Shown here piece by piece: positions 24,701 through 38,302 of a DNA stretch of 64,000 nt (positions within the stretch are counted from its first letter, which is position 1; each line of letters begins with the position of its first letter). The notes under the pieces were generated by a model. It did not search any database, was not told where the DNA came from, and saw nothing but the letters and a program-made list of their open reading frames with translations. Source of the DNA: Amia ocellicauda (taxonomy: Eukaryota; Chordata; Actinopteri; Amiiformes; Amiidae); assembly GCF_036373705.1 (NCBI RefSeq), contig NC_089867.1:11309001-11373000 (forward strand), given 5' to 3'. The translations under genes were made by a program, and so were the position numbers.

Positions 24701-27700
24701 TTATGATGGTAGCATTTCATTTTCTGTATTGCTTCGAGGAAGACTGGACAAGTAAGTGGAGATTTCCAGCCTGATCTGGGTGCACCGTGCCGTTCCACCA
24801 TTGTGAATGAATGAGCTCCACTGGGCGGCCAGATCTAAATGCACTTTCTGGTTTGATCTTATTCCCTGACCTGCTTTAAAGCTTGAGGGCTTTCCCTGTG
24901 GAAGTGTGTATTTTACACAGGTTTGTTTCCATCAATTACAATGTATTGAAGTACGACATGATAGTTTATATACCTATTTAAAGTGAGCATTGATCTGTTC
25001 CATATACATTTTTTGAAAGCTGTTTTAGCAATCGTTTTGATTATAAACAAACAATGAAAAAGTAATTGTTGAAATGATGCCCAAAGGAAAACTCTGACAA
25101 GCGAGCTTCTCTGTTTGCTCTTGATCTTGTGAATAAAATACACACTTCCCTTTCTGTTTGAGAGCTTGCAGTCATTCTTGGCATGACCTCCTGTGGCATA
25201 GCTTTGCACTAACACATTGACTTTGTGGCCTTTGAGTTCTAAATTTAATTACACACTAATCTAAATTGTGTTTTTAACGTGTTTGAAAACAAATGTTCAG
25301 AACACCTTTTTTAAATATTTTTCTCAATTTTAACTTTTTCAATGCCACACAACTTCACTCCTTTTATGGCCAGTAGATAATTTCTTGACAAACCAGCATT
25401 TCTTTGAGCCTCCGGCTATGAATGGGAGTGTGCTCTGCTGACTGTGTTCTGCAAGCTCCTGACAGGGCCCGGGCCGTCCAAATCAAAGACCTGTAGCTTG
25501 TGCTTGTGTGTTGTCAATCTCCCCGTTACTTGCTATAGAGCTGCCACTGCCCACACTGCAAACAGTTGCATATTATCTGTGCAAATCAAAATAATAATCC
25601 TGCCATCACCTGTTCATATGTTTTGATAGTTCAACCATGGTAACACTTTAGATTAGGGTATGAAGTCATTATAACCCTGAATATGTTAAGTCGTAATAGC
25701 GTCTGAGTAACTTGATAGTAACTTGTATTTTATTAAGGCAGACGTTCTCGTATATAAACACATTGTTAGTGTTACCAAACATGTCTCAGCTGTGCCTCAA
25801 ACTAAAGTTTATGGTGGGCTGTGCACCCAACCTGCCGCTGCTGTGCCTGAGCTGAGTGTGCTGCTGTGCTGGCTCTGGCTGCAGTGTGTCGGTGTGCAGC
25901 GAGCGTGACCCCCCGGGCTCAGCGCACCCTGTGTAAATGTCTGTGTGTTTCCCCAGAGTGCAGTACCTTCTCGCCTCCAGCGACAGTCATCCTGCTCATC
26001 CTCTTGTGTTTTGAGGGGCTCCTTTTCCTAATTTTCACATCTGTGATGTTTGGGACCCAAATCCATTCAATCTGTACCGATGAAACAGTAAGTGGCAGTT
26101 TTCACCTCCCATTGCTCTTCCCTTACACCCCAGCCCACCCCTTCCTCAACACACACACACACACACACTCCTCCTTTAACAAGATTCAGCAATGAAATGA
26201 ACATTGGGTTATCTGTCTCTTCATGCTTCAGCCCTGCTGTTTCCTCTGACTGCCTCTCTAAGCCTATCAGCACAGGGAAGCAGACGTTATATTTGAGTTT
26301 TTTCGGTATTTTCTTTTGTCTGAATTAAACTCTATAAGTAAGGAGGCTGCTTTGTGCTGTATTATACCCTCACATTTCCCTGATTCCTGCTGGGGACTTA
26401 CTGAAGATATTTCCTGCCGTTTAGGAGCACTGGAGTGCGGATGATTATTTTGCTAGCAGTGTAAATCCTTTGTCTGCAAGCTTCCAACTCAGTGACTATT
26501 GTTGGAAAGCACTGCACAGTTTGGGTCGAACTGCAAAATCTCATTCATTTTGGCCACTGAACTGGGATTGCTGCAGTGTTATGATTGAATTGTCGCTGTG
26601 CGCAGAGGAGACGGCAAAGTTGAATTTCTTGCTAGCAGTTTGTTGCAAAATGGGAGGACCTAATAAAGACTTGTACTCCAAGATGTACTTTGCACTATTC
26701 TGTCCCCAAGAAAGGAAAGGCAGAATTGTAAATATTTTGACAAACCTAAAGCAGTAACTTTGATTAGATTCCTCTTTTCAGTAGTTCATATTATTTGTAT
26801 CCTGTATTTGTACCTTGGATTAAATAGTCTTATTGGATTCTCCCAGTCACATAATGCTTGTGTTCTTTCAAACAGTGGTCTGTTATAGCTAGACTGTTCT
26901 CTATATTAGATGACAGCTACTAGATGTATTTGTGTTTGTTAATGCACAAAGGAGGTCACACAGTACTTCTAAACTGACTTATTTAGATTTGATGTGGTAC
27001 ACCTAGTGGTAATCGTGTGGTAAATCTAGTGGCACCCAACTCAAATTCACAGCAATCCTTCTCGGCTCAGGAGTTGTTTTTAGAACACGAGAAAAGCCCA
27101 TTGAAATGGTCTCCGAGTGTAACTTTAGGTTGGAAACATTGTTTTTGTCCAACAGTTTGTAATGCCACTCTCAAACCAAGCTTCAGCAGGAAAGCTAAAA
27201 CAAGCAAGATCTACAGCTCTGGATAAAATTAAGACCACTGCAACATTCAGTTTCTCTGGTTTTACTATTTATAGGTATTTTGCTTTGCACGACTTCAGTC
27301 CTGCCCCTAGGAGCCTGTTTCGAACCGTCCTAACCGTGCACTTCACCCCAGCTGCCATTTACCAGTAGGTCACTTGATGTCATCCTACAGTTGTTGAGTG
27401 ACATTTGAATGAGTTGGTGGTCATCTCGGTCAGTGGAAAGTCGTTTTCGCCCTCTGCCGGTCTGTAGCTTTGTTGTCCCCAATGTCTGCTGCTTGGCCTT
27501 ATTCTTATGTTATTTCTTCGAAATTTGAAGGATGGAAGCAATCAGACGCTCACTGTATCCCTCTGCCAGTAAAGCCAGAATTGAACCCTTCTTTTCCTCA
27601 CTCAAAACTTTCCTTTTCAACTCTTTTGGCATGGTCAGTAGTTATTTTTTGATTCCAATTACTTTTGAGGTACTACTAGCACTGTTTTGCCATCCAGCTG

Positions 27701-30700
27701 GTCCTATTGCAAGAGGATAGACGATTCCTCGTTAAATAAGATTTGGTTCAGGTGATCATCTAATCAGTAGCTCATTCAGTAGAATGAGGTGTGTCCGTGT
27801 TGGAATTCAACAGACACTGGAATGGAATGGCTGCCATACATGTAGAGATGCTGATTTAAGAGAAAATTGCAGTGGTCTAAATTTTTTTCAGAGCTGTATA
27901 TTGTCCTTGACAGGACACATAGTGAGATGCAAATGTGGCTTAATTTATTTCTGTTATTGATTCTGTATATAGGTTTTCTCATCTGTCAATAGTCTACAGG
28001 ATCTGGAATCAGGTTTAAGCACATATCTCTCTCTCTCTCTCTCTCTCGTGTGTGTGTATATATAATATATATATATAAATAATATAGCTTACTGGTTTAT
28101 TTTGTCCAAGTTAAGTTAATTCCAGCTGGTTATTGTACACATGCCAATATATTCAAGGGGTGTTCTACTGCTGCTGAGAAACAGAGGAAGTCTAACCCTC
28201 TCCTAGTATTGTATGTAGGGGAAGTGGGTCAGAGGAGTCTTTTAGCAATGCAGATTTATAGTGGGCTCTGGGGCATTTTAGTATACAGGTCTAGATGCAC
28301 ACTACAAGCAACTTATTCCCAGAAAGCCTTGGGTGCAGTTCAATGTAACCTTTCTATTCGTGTTCCCCTAAACCTTTCAATTGAAGCGATTTGTTCTGTG
28401 AGATTATGAAAAGATTGAAAGTAAAACACCTGAAGTGAACTCTGTCCCTGACAGGTGGTAAGACATTTTTCCTAGGGTGTTTATGTAAGTAAATACTTCA
28501 GTGTGATAGTCAGCTTACGTCTGAGAGGCCGCTCGAGGTGACTTGTTGGATTAATTACTAATCCAGCTCTGCACGTGTTGTGTCCCTTATTGATGAGGTC
28601 GGGGGTGGGGTGTTTACTGTGTCTTCCTGCCAAGAGAGACAATCTGGTGCTGTCAGGATAAATGGCACTGTTGGAACCAGCTCAGTCCTTGGCCTCTGGC
28701 CTCTGGTGACCAGATCACATTTGTGTGGCCTTGTGCCACTCCTTTGTGCTGTGGTCACCAGTGCATTAGATAGCAGTTTGAGTGGTCTGGAGTGACACAA
28801 GCCTTCCTGTCTAGACCTGAAGTCCATCATGATAATCTCTGCAATACAGACCTTCACCTAGTCAACATGGGCGGCAAGGAAAATGCACTCAACTGGTTTT
28901 CATAGAAGCTGAGAAAGTCCCAATGAGATCTGTGTAGATGTTTGAGACGTTTTGAGACACTTGACTGAAATCAATCGCAAACAAATCAAACATCACAAGC
29001 CAGCTGTTTTGACCTTCTTTGTGATCCTGTCCAATCACACTTTTTAATACAGGAGGAAGGGCTCCTTGCAAACCTCTGTGCTGCAAAAAGAACACAAATA
29101 CAGCATCCAGTAAGTGCATAGAGGAAGTCGACATCATGCGCACACAGTAGTCCATAGTGGATGCTTAGTCTTTTTTTGTTTTGTTTAGAAAACAACTACT
29201 TCTCTCGTACAAATTAAATGCTGTTAGTTTGCTTTGAGAATCATCAAGTCATAAACAACATCATAGATGGATAAAGAGGTATGTGAGTGAGAAAGAAAGC
29301 GACCAATCTTAACACGGCAATCACAAAATGATGTTTTTAAATACAAAGTGGTTCAAAATGTTCTGGCCTTACCAGACCACGTGAGGAGAAGCCGGTGCAT
29401 GTGTGTGATTAGCATTTTTTGATTACTTTGTGCCACAGAAAAGGGATCCTACAAGCAGTCACCAGAGGAAGAATGTTTACACATCTTCTGTTTGAACCTT
29501 TTATTATATTGTTTTAATATTTTACCCTATGTATCATCTGCCACAGTTTCGGGACATGCAGTGCATAATATTAGGGGCTTGCTGAGTGGGAGGTTAAATA
29601 GATGCATCTTCAGTCAGCACATCCTCCAGTTTCCTGTCTTTGCACTACGTACTCGCCTCGGTCATGACCTGAATGCACACTGCAGTCAGTTTTTGCCACC
29701 GATTTTAACCCTGCATCCGTTTACTCATCTGGGTCAATGCACCGCTTATCACCCTAGGAAGGGGTAGGTCAACCTTGCACCTTAAATCCTATTATTCTAC
29801 AGATTTGTTCCAACATGCCCTACAAAAGTGTGTTAAATAACTCTTGGTTCTGGATCAGGGTTTTAACTAACAAAACAAAATAATGAAATGCTGTAAAGGC
29901 GTAGACAGGAAGAGACAAGCTTAGACTATTCATTCAAGTCCCAGTTTCTCAGTGCAGTGACCTCACTGACGATTGTGTTGTATGGGCACTCTCAATGGAT
30001 GCCACTATCCCTTCAGTGGTGTCGTACTTCCTGCCAAACGGCTCCGCTCGGCCTTGAAGTCCTTTCTTTGTGGCACGGCCTTAATCCGCCCAAGATATTT
30101 CTGAACCACATCTCTGTGGCCAAGTTTACACAACACTCAAGTGCTGCTAAGACAGAAATGTTTTGTAGTCCGTGCTTGAGATCTCCACGGTCCACAAAAG
30201 AAGGAAACGTGGTTTATTTTTATTCTCCTGCTTGCATCATCATCTTTCATAGGAAATCTGTCCCCATCCCCCAGTTTAGAGAATGAATGTGACACACTGA
30301 AACATACACAAAAAATAATAAGAAAGACTCTATGACGTTGTTTGTAATGTGTGATTTAGTAGTACAGCTATGATATGAAGTGCGTGTATATGTATGTATG
30401 TGTAAAATTTGTGTTGAAAGTATTCACGCCCTTTACTTAAAATAATATTCAGTGATATGGTTTAGTTTAATTATTCTTTAATTATACTTACTGAACTGTA
30501 CTTATTGATCAATCATATCTTTTCAGAATTTGTTGAACACAGCCTAGAAAAGAAACTCTTCACAGAAATCAATAGTGCAGTTAAATGATTACACCCCCTA
30601 TAAGAACTTGAAATCTGTATTGTATTCTCTGAGCTGCATCAGTGTTCAGCAAACTGAAAATGTGGATAACTTAATGAATCGCAGAACAACATGGTTTCAA

Positions 30701-32054
30701 ATGAGGGCCGTGAATGCTTGCAGCTATGACTAGATATCATTGCGAGTGCTGGGGTCATGACATCTACATTTAGATTTTAGATGTGGTTATCTAAAACCTA
30801 TCCCGATCGGAAGCAGTCTGCTGTTCGGTAGGGTGACTCTGTTGATTAACATACTTTCATACATAATGTAAATCGCCTGGTTTCCTGACATCTTACTTGA
30901 ATTCATTGTCTGTAGGTAGAACTGTATTGATCAAATGTGGTTGTATGCTAGACAATTTGTATAGAAAACCTGCTAATTTTGTAACTCTTACTCATTGCTT
31001 GCTGCCTGATTACAATTCTCTTTTCTACTACCTGTTTAATCCTTACTAAACTGTTTCTCTTTCTCACTCTTAACTTCTTTTTTTCTGCAACTACAACAGG
31101 ATTGTGTCGGGCTGAGTCGCTCAATGTGCTCCTTGTTTGCCTGCTTGGATTAAGTGCCTTCTCTCTGCCCTGAGAGATGAGGAAACACTGATCAAAAAAC
31201 ACGTGTATCATAGTTTTGTCTTTTTTTTTTTAACTGATTCATCCTGAAAATCCTCCATTCTAGCGAAATGCAATTCGGTCTCCTGAGTCATTGAACAACC
31301 GCTGAATAAGACAGCTGTTATTTGTTGCAGATGTCTTGGTCAGTCCTCAGCAGGGTCTATGTCTCAAACTCTTCAGGCCAGAGTTCAAATCTGAATCAAG
31401 CTACTAGTCAAATCAGTTTGGTCTTAATCCCTGGTTATAATGTTACCCACTTTGTTCAGCCAACACACTGAGTCTGAGTCAGTAGCAGACTTGGGCAGGC
31501 CAAGAATCAGTTAATTGGACTGTCAATCACTGTCTAGCAGACTCTAATGTGGACTGAAAACAGATGATTTATTGCTACAAGAAGAATCAATTTCCATAGA
31601 AACTGACAGTGTTTATTTTCAAAGCTTTTTGCCATTAAGATGCACATATTTAATAACTGTTTTTTTAGTATTATTACATATTCAGAAAGCTTTGAAAATT
31701 GTCCTGTTAGTGAGTTTTAATCCATCTAGAGTTAGTTTTGTAAAATATATCAAAATTGATCAGCCTTATGGGGGACACGGATAACAGAGAGAGCGGTTTC
31801 GGGCAAGGGATGGGGGGTTACATTGGAAATAAGTAATTTATGTATCTCTATATACATTATTATTTTTTTTACTTAAGGTTGTCTCTTATTTTCAGGGGAT
31901 AGAGCAGTTGAAAAAGGAAGAGAGAAGATGGGCAAAAAAAACTAAGTGGATGAACATGAAGGCGGTGTTCGGACACCCCTTTTCTATAGCGTGGCTTAGC
32001 CCGTTCGCAACGCCTGACCATGGCAAGGCTGACCCTTATCAGTACGTTGTGTGA
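21793..32054 (+). CDS. ZDHHC3: Palmitoyltransferase ZDHHC3 (GODZ), isoform with first terminal exon
   Basis: Golgi S-acyltransferase of the DHHC family that palmitoylates synaptic and signalling proteins. The coding start is ATG at 21820, in the exon whose acceptor ends at 21792. Coding exons are 21820-22122, 22231-22355, 23698-23794, 24670-24751, 25957-26087 and 31896-32054 (TGA). They give 298 aa (human 299). Order: cytosolic N-terminus with [15 protein letters not shown], two membrane helices, and the zinc-binding Cys-rich domain beginning [15 protein letters not shown]. The catalytic DHHC is at residues 153-156 within [20 protein letters not shown]. Two more helices and the tail [13 protein letters not shown] follow. 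The C-terminus PYQYVV is the PDZ-type end of human ZDHHC3. An upstream in-frame ATG at 21697 lies before the acceptor and is rejected. Intron 5 holds a dead Tc1 element. Confidence 0.95.
23335..23600. promoter_or_regulatory. Possible conserved enhancer in ZDHHC3 intron 2
   Basis: Just upstream of exon 3, this block has balanced composition, no open frame and a high density of homeodomain-like and E-box-like words (TTTAATTG, CAGCTG twice, CATTAATTACC). This resembles vertebrate conserved non-coding elements. Nothing else supports it. Confidence 0.2.
27214..27896 (-). mobile_element. Deleted Tc1-like transposon in ZDHHC3 intron 5
   Basis: This 683-bp element is flanked by TA target duplications (27212-27213 and 27897-27898). 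Inverted ends both start CAGCTCTG and continue to AGACCACTGCAA with small differences. Read on the minus strand it has the usual Tc1 order, but the interior is shortened and the catalytic core is missing. It is therefore non-autonomous. Confidence 0.8.
27510..27632 (-). pseudogene. Tc1 transposase N-terminal remnant
   Basis: A 40-codon frame starts at ATG 27632, begins [16 protein letters not shown] and contains [18 protein letters not shown], the first helix-turn-helix of a Tc1-type transposase. A TAA at 27510 ends it. Beyond the stop, a shifted frame still shows a Gly-Arg-Arg-type hook ([14 protein letters not shown]). The DDE domain is absent. Confidence 0.7.
28026..28075. repeat. Compound microsatellite (TC)n(GT)n(AT)n
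   Basis: Uninterrupted TC repeats (28026-28047) pass directly into GT and then AT repeats in ZDHHC3 intron 5. It is probably length-polymorphic. Confidence 0.9.
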
Positions 32055-35000
32055 GATCGGTGCGGGAGGCGAGAGCCGGCGCGGCCGGGCCCAGCTGCTG
32101 TCAGACACTACATTTGAGACGTGATTGTAACCTGAATACAGAGAACAGTTCTTCAGTCTTCTGTTTTGATTTTGATTTATACGTTTTTATTTGGTGTTGA
32201 TTTGAAGCAGTTGCAGAGAAAAAGAATACCTTTCTTAATCTGCCTTTTTGAAAAACCTTGAAACTTTTTTTTTTTTTTTTTTTTTCAGTTTTTGTGTTTT
32301 GTTTTTCTTTCCTTTGCCTGGAGCTGTAACGTATTAACTAAATCGCTTTTCTTTCTGTTCACACCAATGCAACTCAACCTTTTTTTTAATATATATTTGC
32401 TTTTTAATTCCTTTTTGGTACAATGACTTTGCAAAGGTAATCCCATTTTAGACAGCAGCTCGCTACTGAAGCTGCCACTGCAAAATAGCTAGAAAAAGAA
32501 CAAAATGATGGATCCCTCATCTCTGCAAGAACATGTGCACCACTCTGTCAAAAGTGTTTGTTCAGTAATGCGTCCGAGAGTGTAGTTGACCTTTATATCT
32601 ATACAGATGTCTGCTTATTCACTGGAGAATATACTGCTATGTTCATGTTGACAGAACGTAGCTTCACAGCACTTGTGATGTACATAATGTAATCTTAAAC
32701 TCAAATGTCTATTTAAATGGATCAAGCAACCATGCAGACACCAGCTTCACAGATACCATGTCTGTTCTTAATAGGTTTCATTTGTACATGATTTAAAAAA
32801 ACAGCATAGAAACAATCGTGATCCCATCATTTAGAGACGAGCAAACGAGAAATGTTAAAAGTCACATGCATTATCTTCCATTTATGCTCATAAACGTTCT
32901 AGGTGATATTTGAAGGAATTTAAACTAATTACGTTTCAGTTTACTCCAGATGTCACCTAGAAAGGTTTTCTTCACAGGCAGCTTTGTGACATTGAAGGTT
33001 TAGTAACGTCTCCATTTATTTTTGTATTAATTTATTCTTGCTTTGTCAAGAGTTAAATGCCGTAAGCCTTTGGTAGAAGGAATGAAATAACTGAGCTCCT
33101 CTAATAACCTCTTACACAGGACTGCTAAATGCCTGGCTTGCATACTGTATGTGACAAGTAGGATATGAGCGACTTTTTCTAACTGACACCAACCACAATG
33201 GGCAGAGAACCTTTACTGAGGTCTCTGCAGGGCTGGAGGTCTGTGCTATTGAATGCATTCTTCTCGGCAAAGAACAGAATATAATCTTGCTTCAAATCCT
33301 TGGCTGTGTTCATTTTAGACAACTTTCTGGCTGCACAATCACAGTTATATATATTTTTTTACTTGGCATTTTAACTTGTATGTCTTCCTACAGTATTATT
33401 AAGAGGGTCCCCGTTTTAATCCATAAACCAAGCACAATTAAGTTAAAAGGTGTGATTTGTGTTCTGCTGCTCGTCTAAGCAGTCGAGCCTGTTTACAGAT
33501 GCTTGGTTCTGTTTGTAGTCGTCGTTTAAAAAAAATAAAAATCAAGGAGATGGCAACCCTCTGTTGCCGTTCTTTAAGTCAGTTTGTGGCTGGCAGCCAT
33601 GACATTTAAAGTGTCCTTGTGTTGCTTTGGAACCGTCTTTTCAACAGGAAGTGATATTGTGAAACTACAGGCAAATCATTGACCAAACCAGACCAACTAT
33701 GGCAACGGTCCCAAACGCATGTGGATCCCCGTAATGTGCCTCGAATGTGAAATGAATCCTTTCTCCGATTCATCAAGATGAAGGGGTCAAGTTATTTTTA
33801 GATGAACTACAATTTAAAATGTAGAATGCACGGATTGCACAATTTCTTAGAATTGCAACACAGACTACACTCTCATGCTGTACCGCAGATGTGGAAGTCT
33901 GTAGGAGGCTGCGGCCTGGCCTGCCCTGTCCTGTCGGGGGCTTAACGCCAGGTTTGTGGCACGGTAGTGTAGTTGTCCATGTGGGAGGTTGCCCTCGGTG
34001 AGGTCAGATTCCACTCACGCATTTGAAAAGGAACTCTTGTACAACTGTGGAACATCACAACTTTATACTTGATTTTAACAGGCTACATTTTAACGTGCTG
34101 TGATTTGGTAATGGAGGTCCTCGATCCAGTCGGACTCTGTAAAAGTGTGTGCACATTTATTTATCCCCTCGTCTCTTAGCCTTATGATAGACTACAGTGT
34201 TGAGTTGCTTGGGAACGGAAGGAATGGTGATCTCACGATTAAAATGTTGCCAAAGTAGATTTTTTTTTTTTTAAAAGGCAGGGTTACTGAGGGTCTGTGG
34301 AGGACTGCTCTAAGGGTCTCCCTGTTTGGGTTGGGATAGGGGGTTAAACTCTACCATGCCATTTGAAGTGGTAACTCATTACAAATGATTAAAGCATGAT
34401 TGCCTTTATTGCCATGATTGCAAATTTCTGACACACACACACCTCTATACATATGTATGTGTGTCTGAAATATGCAATGCCACTTTAATTAGAAGTTGCT
34501 TTTTCATATTACTCCACACTAAAGGTTTGCGGTCCCAATGACAGTTTGTTAACGTGTACAGTAACAGCGTAATGCTCTTCAACTAAAAAGGTGGGCTTGG
34601 TCTTTCCAATTGGATTAAATTTATTGTTAATGGGGACAATTTCAATCACATGTGACCACAATCATGAATCTGCTTTTCTTGTTTTATATTGTTTTGTATT
34701 AACTGGCATTTTGTTTGTTTAATGGATATGTAATGGTGTATTGAAATCAGGAGCTGCCACAATGGGACAGCGTTTGTTATTGATGCAGTGGAGAGTCATG
34801 AGGCCTAACCAGTTGACTCCACATTGTCCATAATAGAACTGTCTTCCATTCCAGTACTTACTCTTAGTTTCGAGTATACAGTGCAATTTTTTTTTGTAAT
34901 TGTTTTCTTCAAACTTTGCTACTTATTGAATTGCTTGTTAAAATCTAAACCACAGGTATAAAATCCAATCAGTTATTATTTTTACACATCAATGATTTCT

Positions 35001-36163
35001 AAGCTTGCACAGCTTGATCTCTGTGCTACATTTGCACCCTGTGAATTAGAAGCAGTCACTGTCTAGAGATTTCTGGAAAAAAGTTTGATCATGTGACTTG
35101 GAACAGAGTCGATGTCCCTTAATGTCAAGAACGTTATTAGTCTGTTTCTTTGGTTGAAATTGCATGTTCCAGACTCTTTGAATGACTGGACAATGCACTC
35201 AAAATCACATCAGTGCTCCATGAAAAAAACCCAATTATAAACCACAGCTAACCTTGATTGCATACACAAACTAAATCATAAGTATTGTTTTATTTGCAAA
35301 AGATAAGGGACTCTTGACAAGTTAATTGGGAGCAGCAAGAAAAAAAATGCTTTTAAATGTCAGAACTGGAGAAGTGTTCATTTTACACTTGTCTGTATAT
35401 TTTTAAACGCCTGTTTGACACGGCAGAAGTTAAGTTTCAACATCAGGGACTTTGCATAACTGGTATACAGGTAAATATGTGGTTTTTCTTGTTTATACCA
35501 TATAAAAGCTTCAGGGTCACTGATTTTCCTGTACTGTGCCATTAACCCATTCACTTAGTTGAAACCAGTAGACGGTTCTCCCCAATAATCCTTCAGTCTG
35601 CTTGTTTGAATCAAGTTATGTTTCTTCTTTTTTTGCTTTATTTTTAAGAAAAAAGGGAGTTGTGCTTTGGGATTCTCTTTCTCTCTCTGTCTCTCTCATA
35701 TGTATATAAAAGTATTCCAAATGTACATATATTTCAGGTGTCCATGAGAATGCTGCATATGTTATTTCAATGACTTTCACTTTGGAAATAAATGCAATAA
35801 ACTTTTCCATAGATTCTCTTCCTTTTATGTCCTGTTTGCATTCGCCACCTGAGCTCTCTTCCCTGTGTAGAATGTAGAACATTTAACAATACTTGATCTA
35901 AAAAGTAATTTTTATAGTAACTGCCCAACACATTGCTTGGAATATCTTCAGAACTACACTCCTAGTATGTATACGTGTAGATACATTTGTGAAACCTTCA
36001 CTCCCCAATCCAACGAACCAAAATGTTGTGAGATGGTTTCAATACCAGGTAAGTATTTTTATGATCATTATTATTATATATTTTTTACTTAGTCCTTTCT
36101 ACTAATTCTCTCAAGGTCGATGCTTTCTATGTAAAGGATCTTACGGTGGTATTCTCGTCCCAG
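32055..36163 (+). other. ZDHHC3: ZDHHC3 3' UTR A / intron before the alternative last exon
   Basis: For the 298-aa isoform this is 3' UTR and downstream DNA; for the other isoform it is intron. AATAAA signals lie at 33534-33539 and as a close pair at 35787-35792 and 35796-35801. The pair would give a 3' UTR of about 3.7 kb. No open frame of note and no transposon ends are seen. Confidence 0.55.
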
Positions 36164-36376
36164 GGCATTGAGCGGCTGAAGGGAGAGACCCCCACCTGGC
36201 AGAAGACCCCGTGCTGGGAGGGCATGAAAGCAGCGTTCGGTGGTCCGCTGTCACTGGGCTGGTTTAACCCCTTCTCCGACCTGAGCTGTGAGAAGAGGCA
36301 GTCCTCCCGTGTACACGCCGCCCCCCAGGGCGAAATCGTGGAGGAGGATGTTATTGAAATACAGGCTGAATATTGA
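36164..36376 (+). CDS. ZDHHC3: ZDHHC3 alternative terminal coding exon
   Basis: After an acceptor (TCGTCCCAG at 36155-36163) the frame is open from GGC to TGA at 36374-36376, giving 70 residues. It begins [15 protein letters not shown] and continues [20 protein letters not shown], which is paralogous to the exon at 31896 ([32 protein letters not shown]). Phase matches the donor at 26088, so splicing exon 5 to this exon gives a 316-aa protein ending IEIQAEY instead of PYQYVV. Both exons carry the conserved NPF/SPF motif region. An AATAAA lies at 36496-36501. The two exons look like mutually exclusive 3' ends chosen by alternative polyadenylation and splicing. Confidence 0.85.
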   Translation, partial: GIERLKGETPTWQKTPCWEGMKAAFGGPLSLGWFNPFSDLSCEKRQSSRVHAAPQGEIVEEDVIEIQAEY

Positions 36377-38212
36377 CTTCCACTCTCCAGCCCCTAATGT
36401 TGCACAAATGCCAGAAACAGTGCCTTGCATGAGACCAAATTAAGCTGTGCCTTAAGAATGTTGTTTCAACTCTAAAAAGGAGAAGATTTACGCTAAATAA
36501 ATCGGTAAGTAATTGTTTGCTCGCTAAGTTTAGCCTATATTTAACAGTCCTTGAAAGCTATTTTTTCCCCTTAAGATTTATAGATATAGGAAGGGGGACA
36601 CATGAATAGGTGGGGTGACAGACTTTGACGTGGGTTTTTATCAAGACAATGGCTGGTGACATCTTAGATGAACCAGTTTTGAATTTCCTCCAGCTTGCCA
36701 GCTAGCTGCTATCAACTATATTTTAATAAAAGGACCAAATTCAAAGTTCTGTCTGTTAAGTGTGTTAACATATGTATGAAATAATATCAATATTTGCTCA
36801 GTAACTTCATAATAAATATAACTCTGAAGCGATTCATTTTGTATTGGTTTTGTAAGTGATCTTGGCACCATCTACTGCATGTTTGTAACTCAATGGCAGA
36901 GGAAGATTTAGGCCTAGATCCACAGAATCATCACTGCATCATTTGTCAATGCTTAGAATTAATATGGTTCCCTATAGCCAGCGCTCCTTTAATGATATAG
37001 AACATTTTCAGATCAGTCAGAACTGTTCTTGGTAAATGTATATTGAGATTACCAGTCAGCTGAGATGCTTACCTCTGCTTCAGAATATACAGCTAGAGAC
37101 TGCAGAACAAGGGAAGCATTTATGTTTTATGAAGCAGGCAAATGCACATAGAACTGTTTAATGCCAAAGAGGGACCTAGCTGAATCCACTGAGATCTATT
37201 AGGATAGGGCAGGTGTTTTTTTTTTGTTATTGTTGGCTTGCTGTGAAAAAGGAACACATGATAAACCAGAAGCCCATGTTGAGATTTTGAAAGCACACTT
37301 GAAGGCAACAGTCTACCTGTCTGCTGCCTCCCAGCGATGGATTTCATTATTTATTATTAGGCACCTCAAAGTTTGGTTTGACTCGATATGCTACACTTGA
37401 AGAGAACCGTCCTCTGGGAAATCTAATAGTCATGCACCTAATGGTCCCGCTTGTCATGTTTTCCGCAAACAAACAAAAGCGGTCAGGGTAGAAAATTTCA
37501 CAGGAAATCCAATTAATGACCTCCAGTGGGATATCCTGTTTATTAGTAGGACCACACTGAAGTCAGGTGCGATGGCAAATCACATTTTATGTACAGACCA
37601 AGCCCCCAAAGAGAAGCTCTGTAGTAGCTGTAGTTACCTTACACTGTTGGGTGCTTCATTAACTGGTGTAGGCTCTGCATGCACCTCTGGGAACAACACC
37701 GTAACAGAGCATTAGCATTACAGCATGGCAAAAGTGGATGCTGGCAGGAACAGAGGGAACTGAACGTCTTGGTCATTGCTCACTGTATGGAGTATCTTGT
37801 CAGTGTATTTTAAATAACTACAGTGTTTTAAACCTACTAGACAGCAATGCTCATTCTGATTCAATACTAGACTCTAAGAGGAACATTTTAATCCATAACT
37901 ACATGTAGTAAGGGTAAGCATTAAGTAGTGATAAGACACTACTTATAGTGGGTTTGTTGCCAATGCTATGGAACAGCTGAGTCTTTCAGTTCCTTTTGGG
38001 AAAAAAAAAAAAAAAGATTTATATACAAAGTGACTTGATTGAACAGGCAGGTATTCATGCCAGGCAGGCCCTGAGTTTTATGCCTTCCTGCTATTATATA
38101 CTGTGTCTGAGCAAATCTAAATGTAAGAGTACCTGCTTATCTAATCACAGAGACAGTTTCTGCAGAGCGGGGGATTGATGGCATATTTGGAAGCAATACT
38201 GATGCATGTAAA

Positions 38213-38302
<90 letters not shown>

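Noticed and set aside
30400-30720. Words resembling ends of a Tc1 family (GTATTCACGCCC and TTACACCCCCTATAAG)
   Set aside because: No matching inverted pair, TA duplication or transposase trace could be established.
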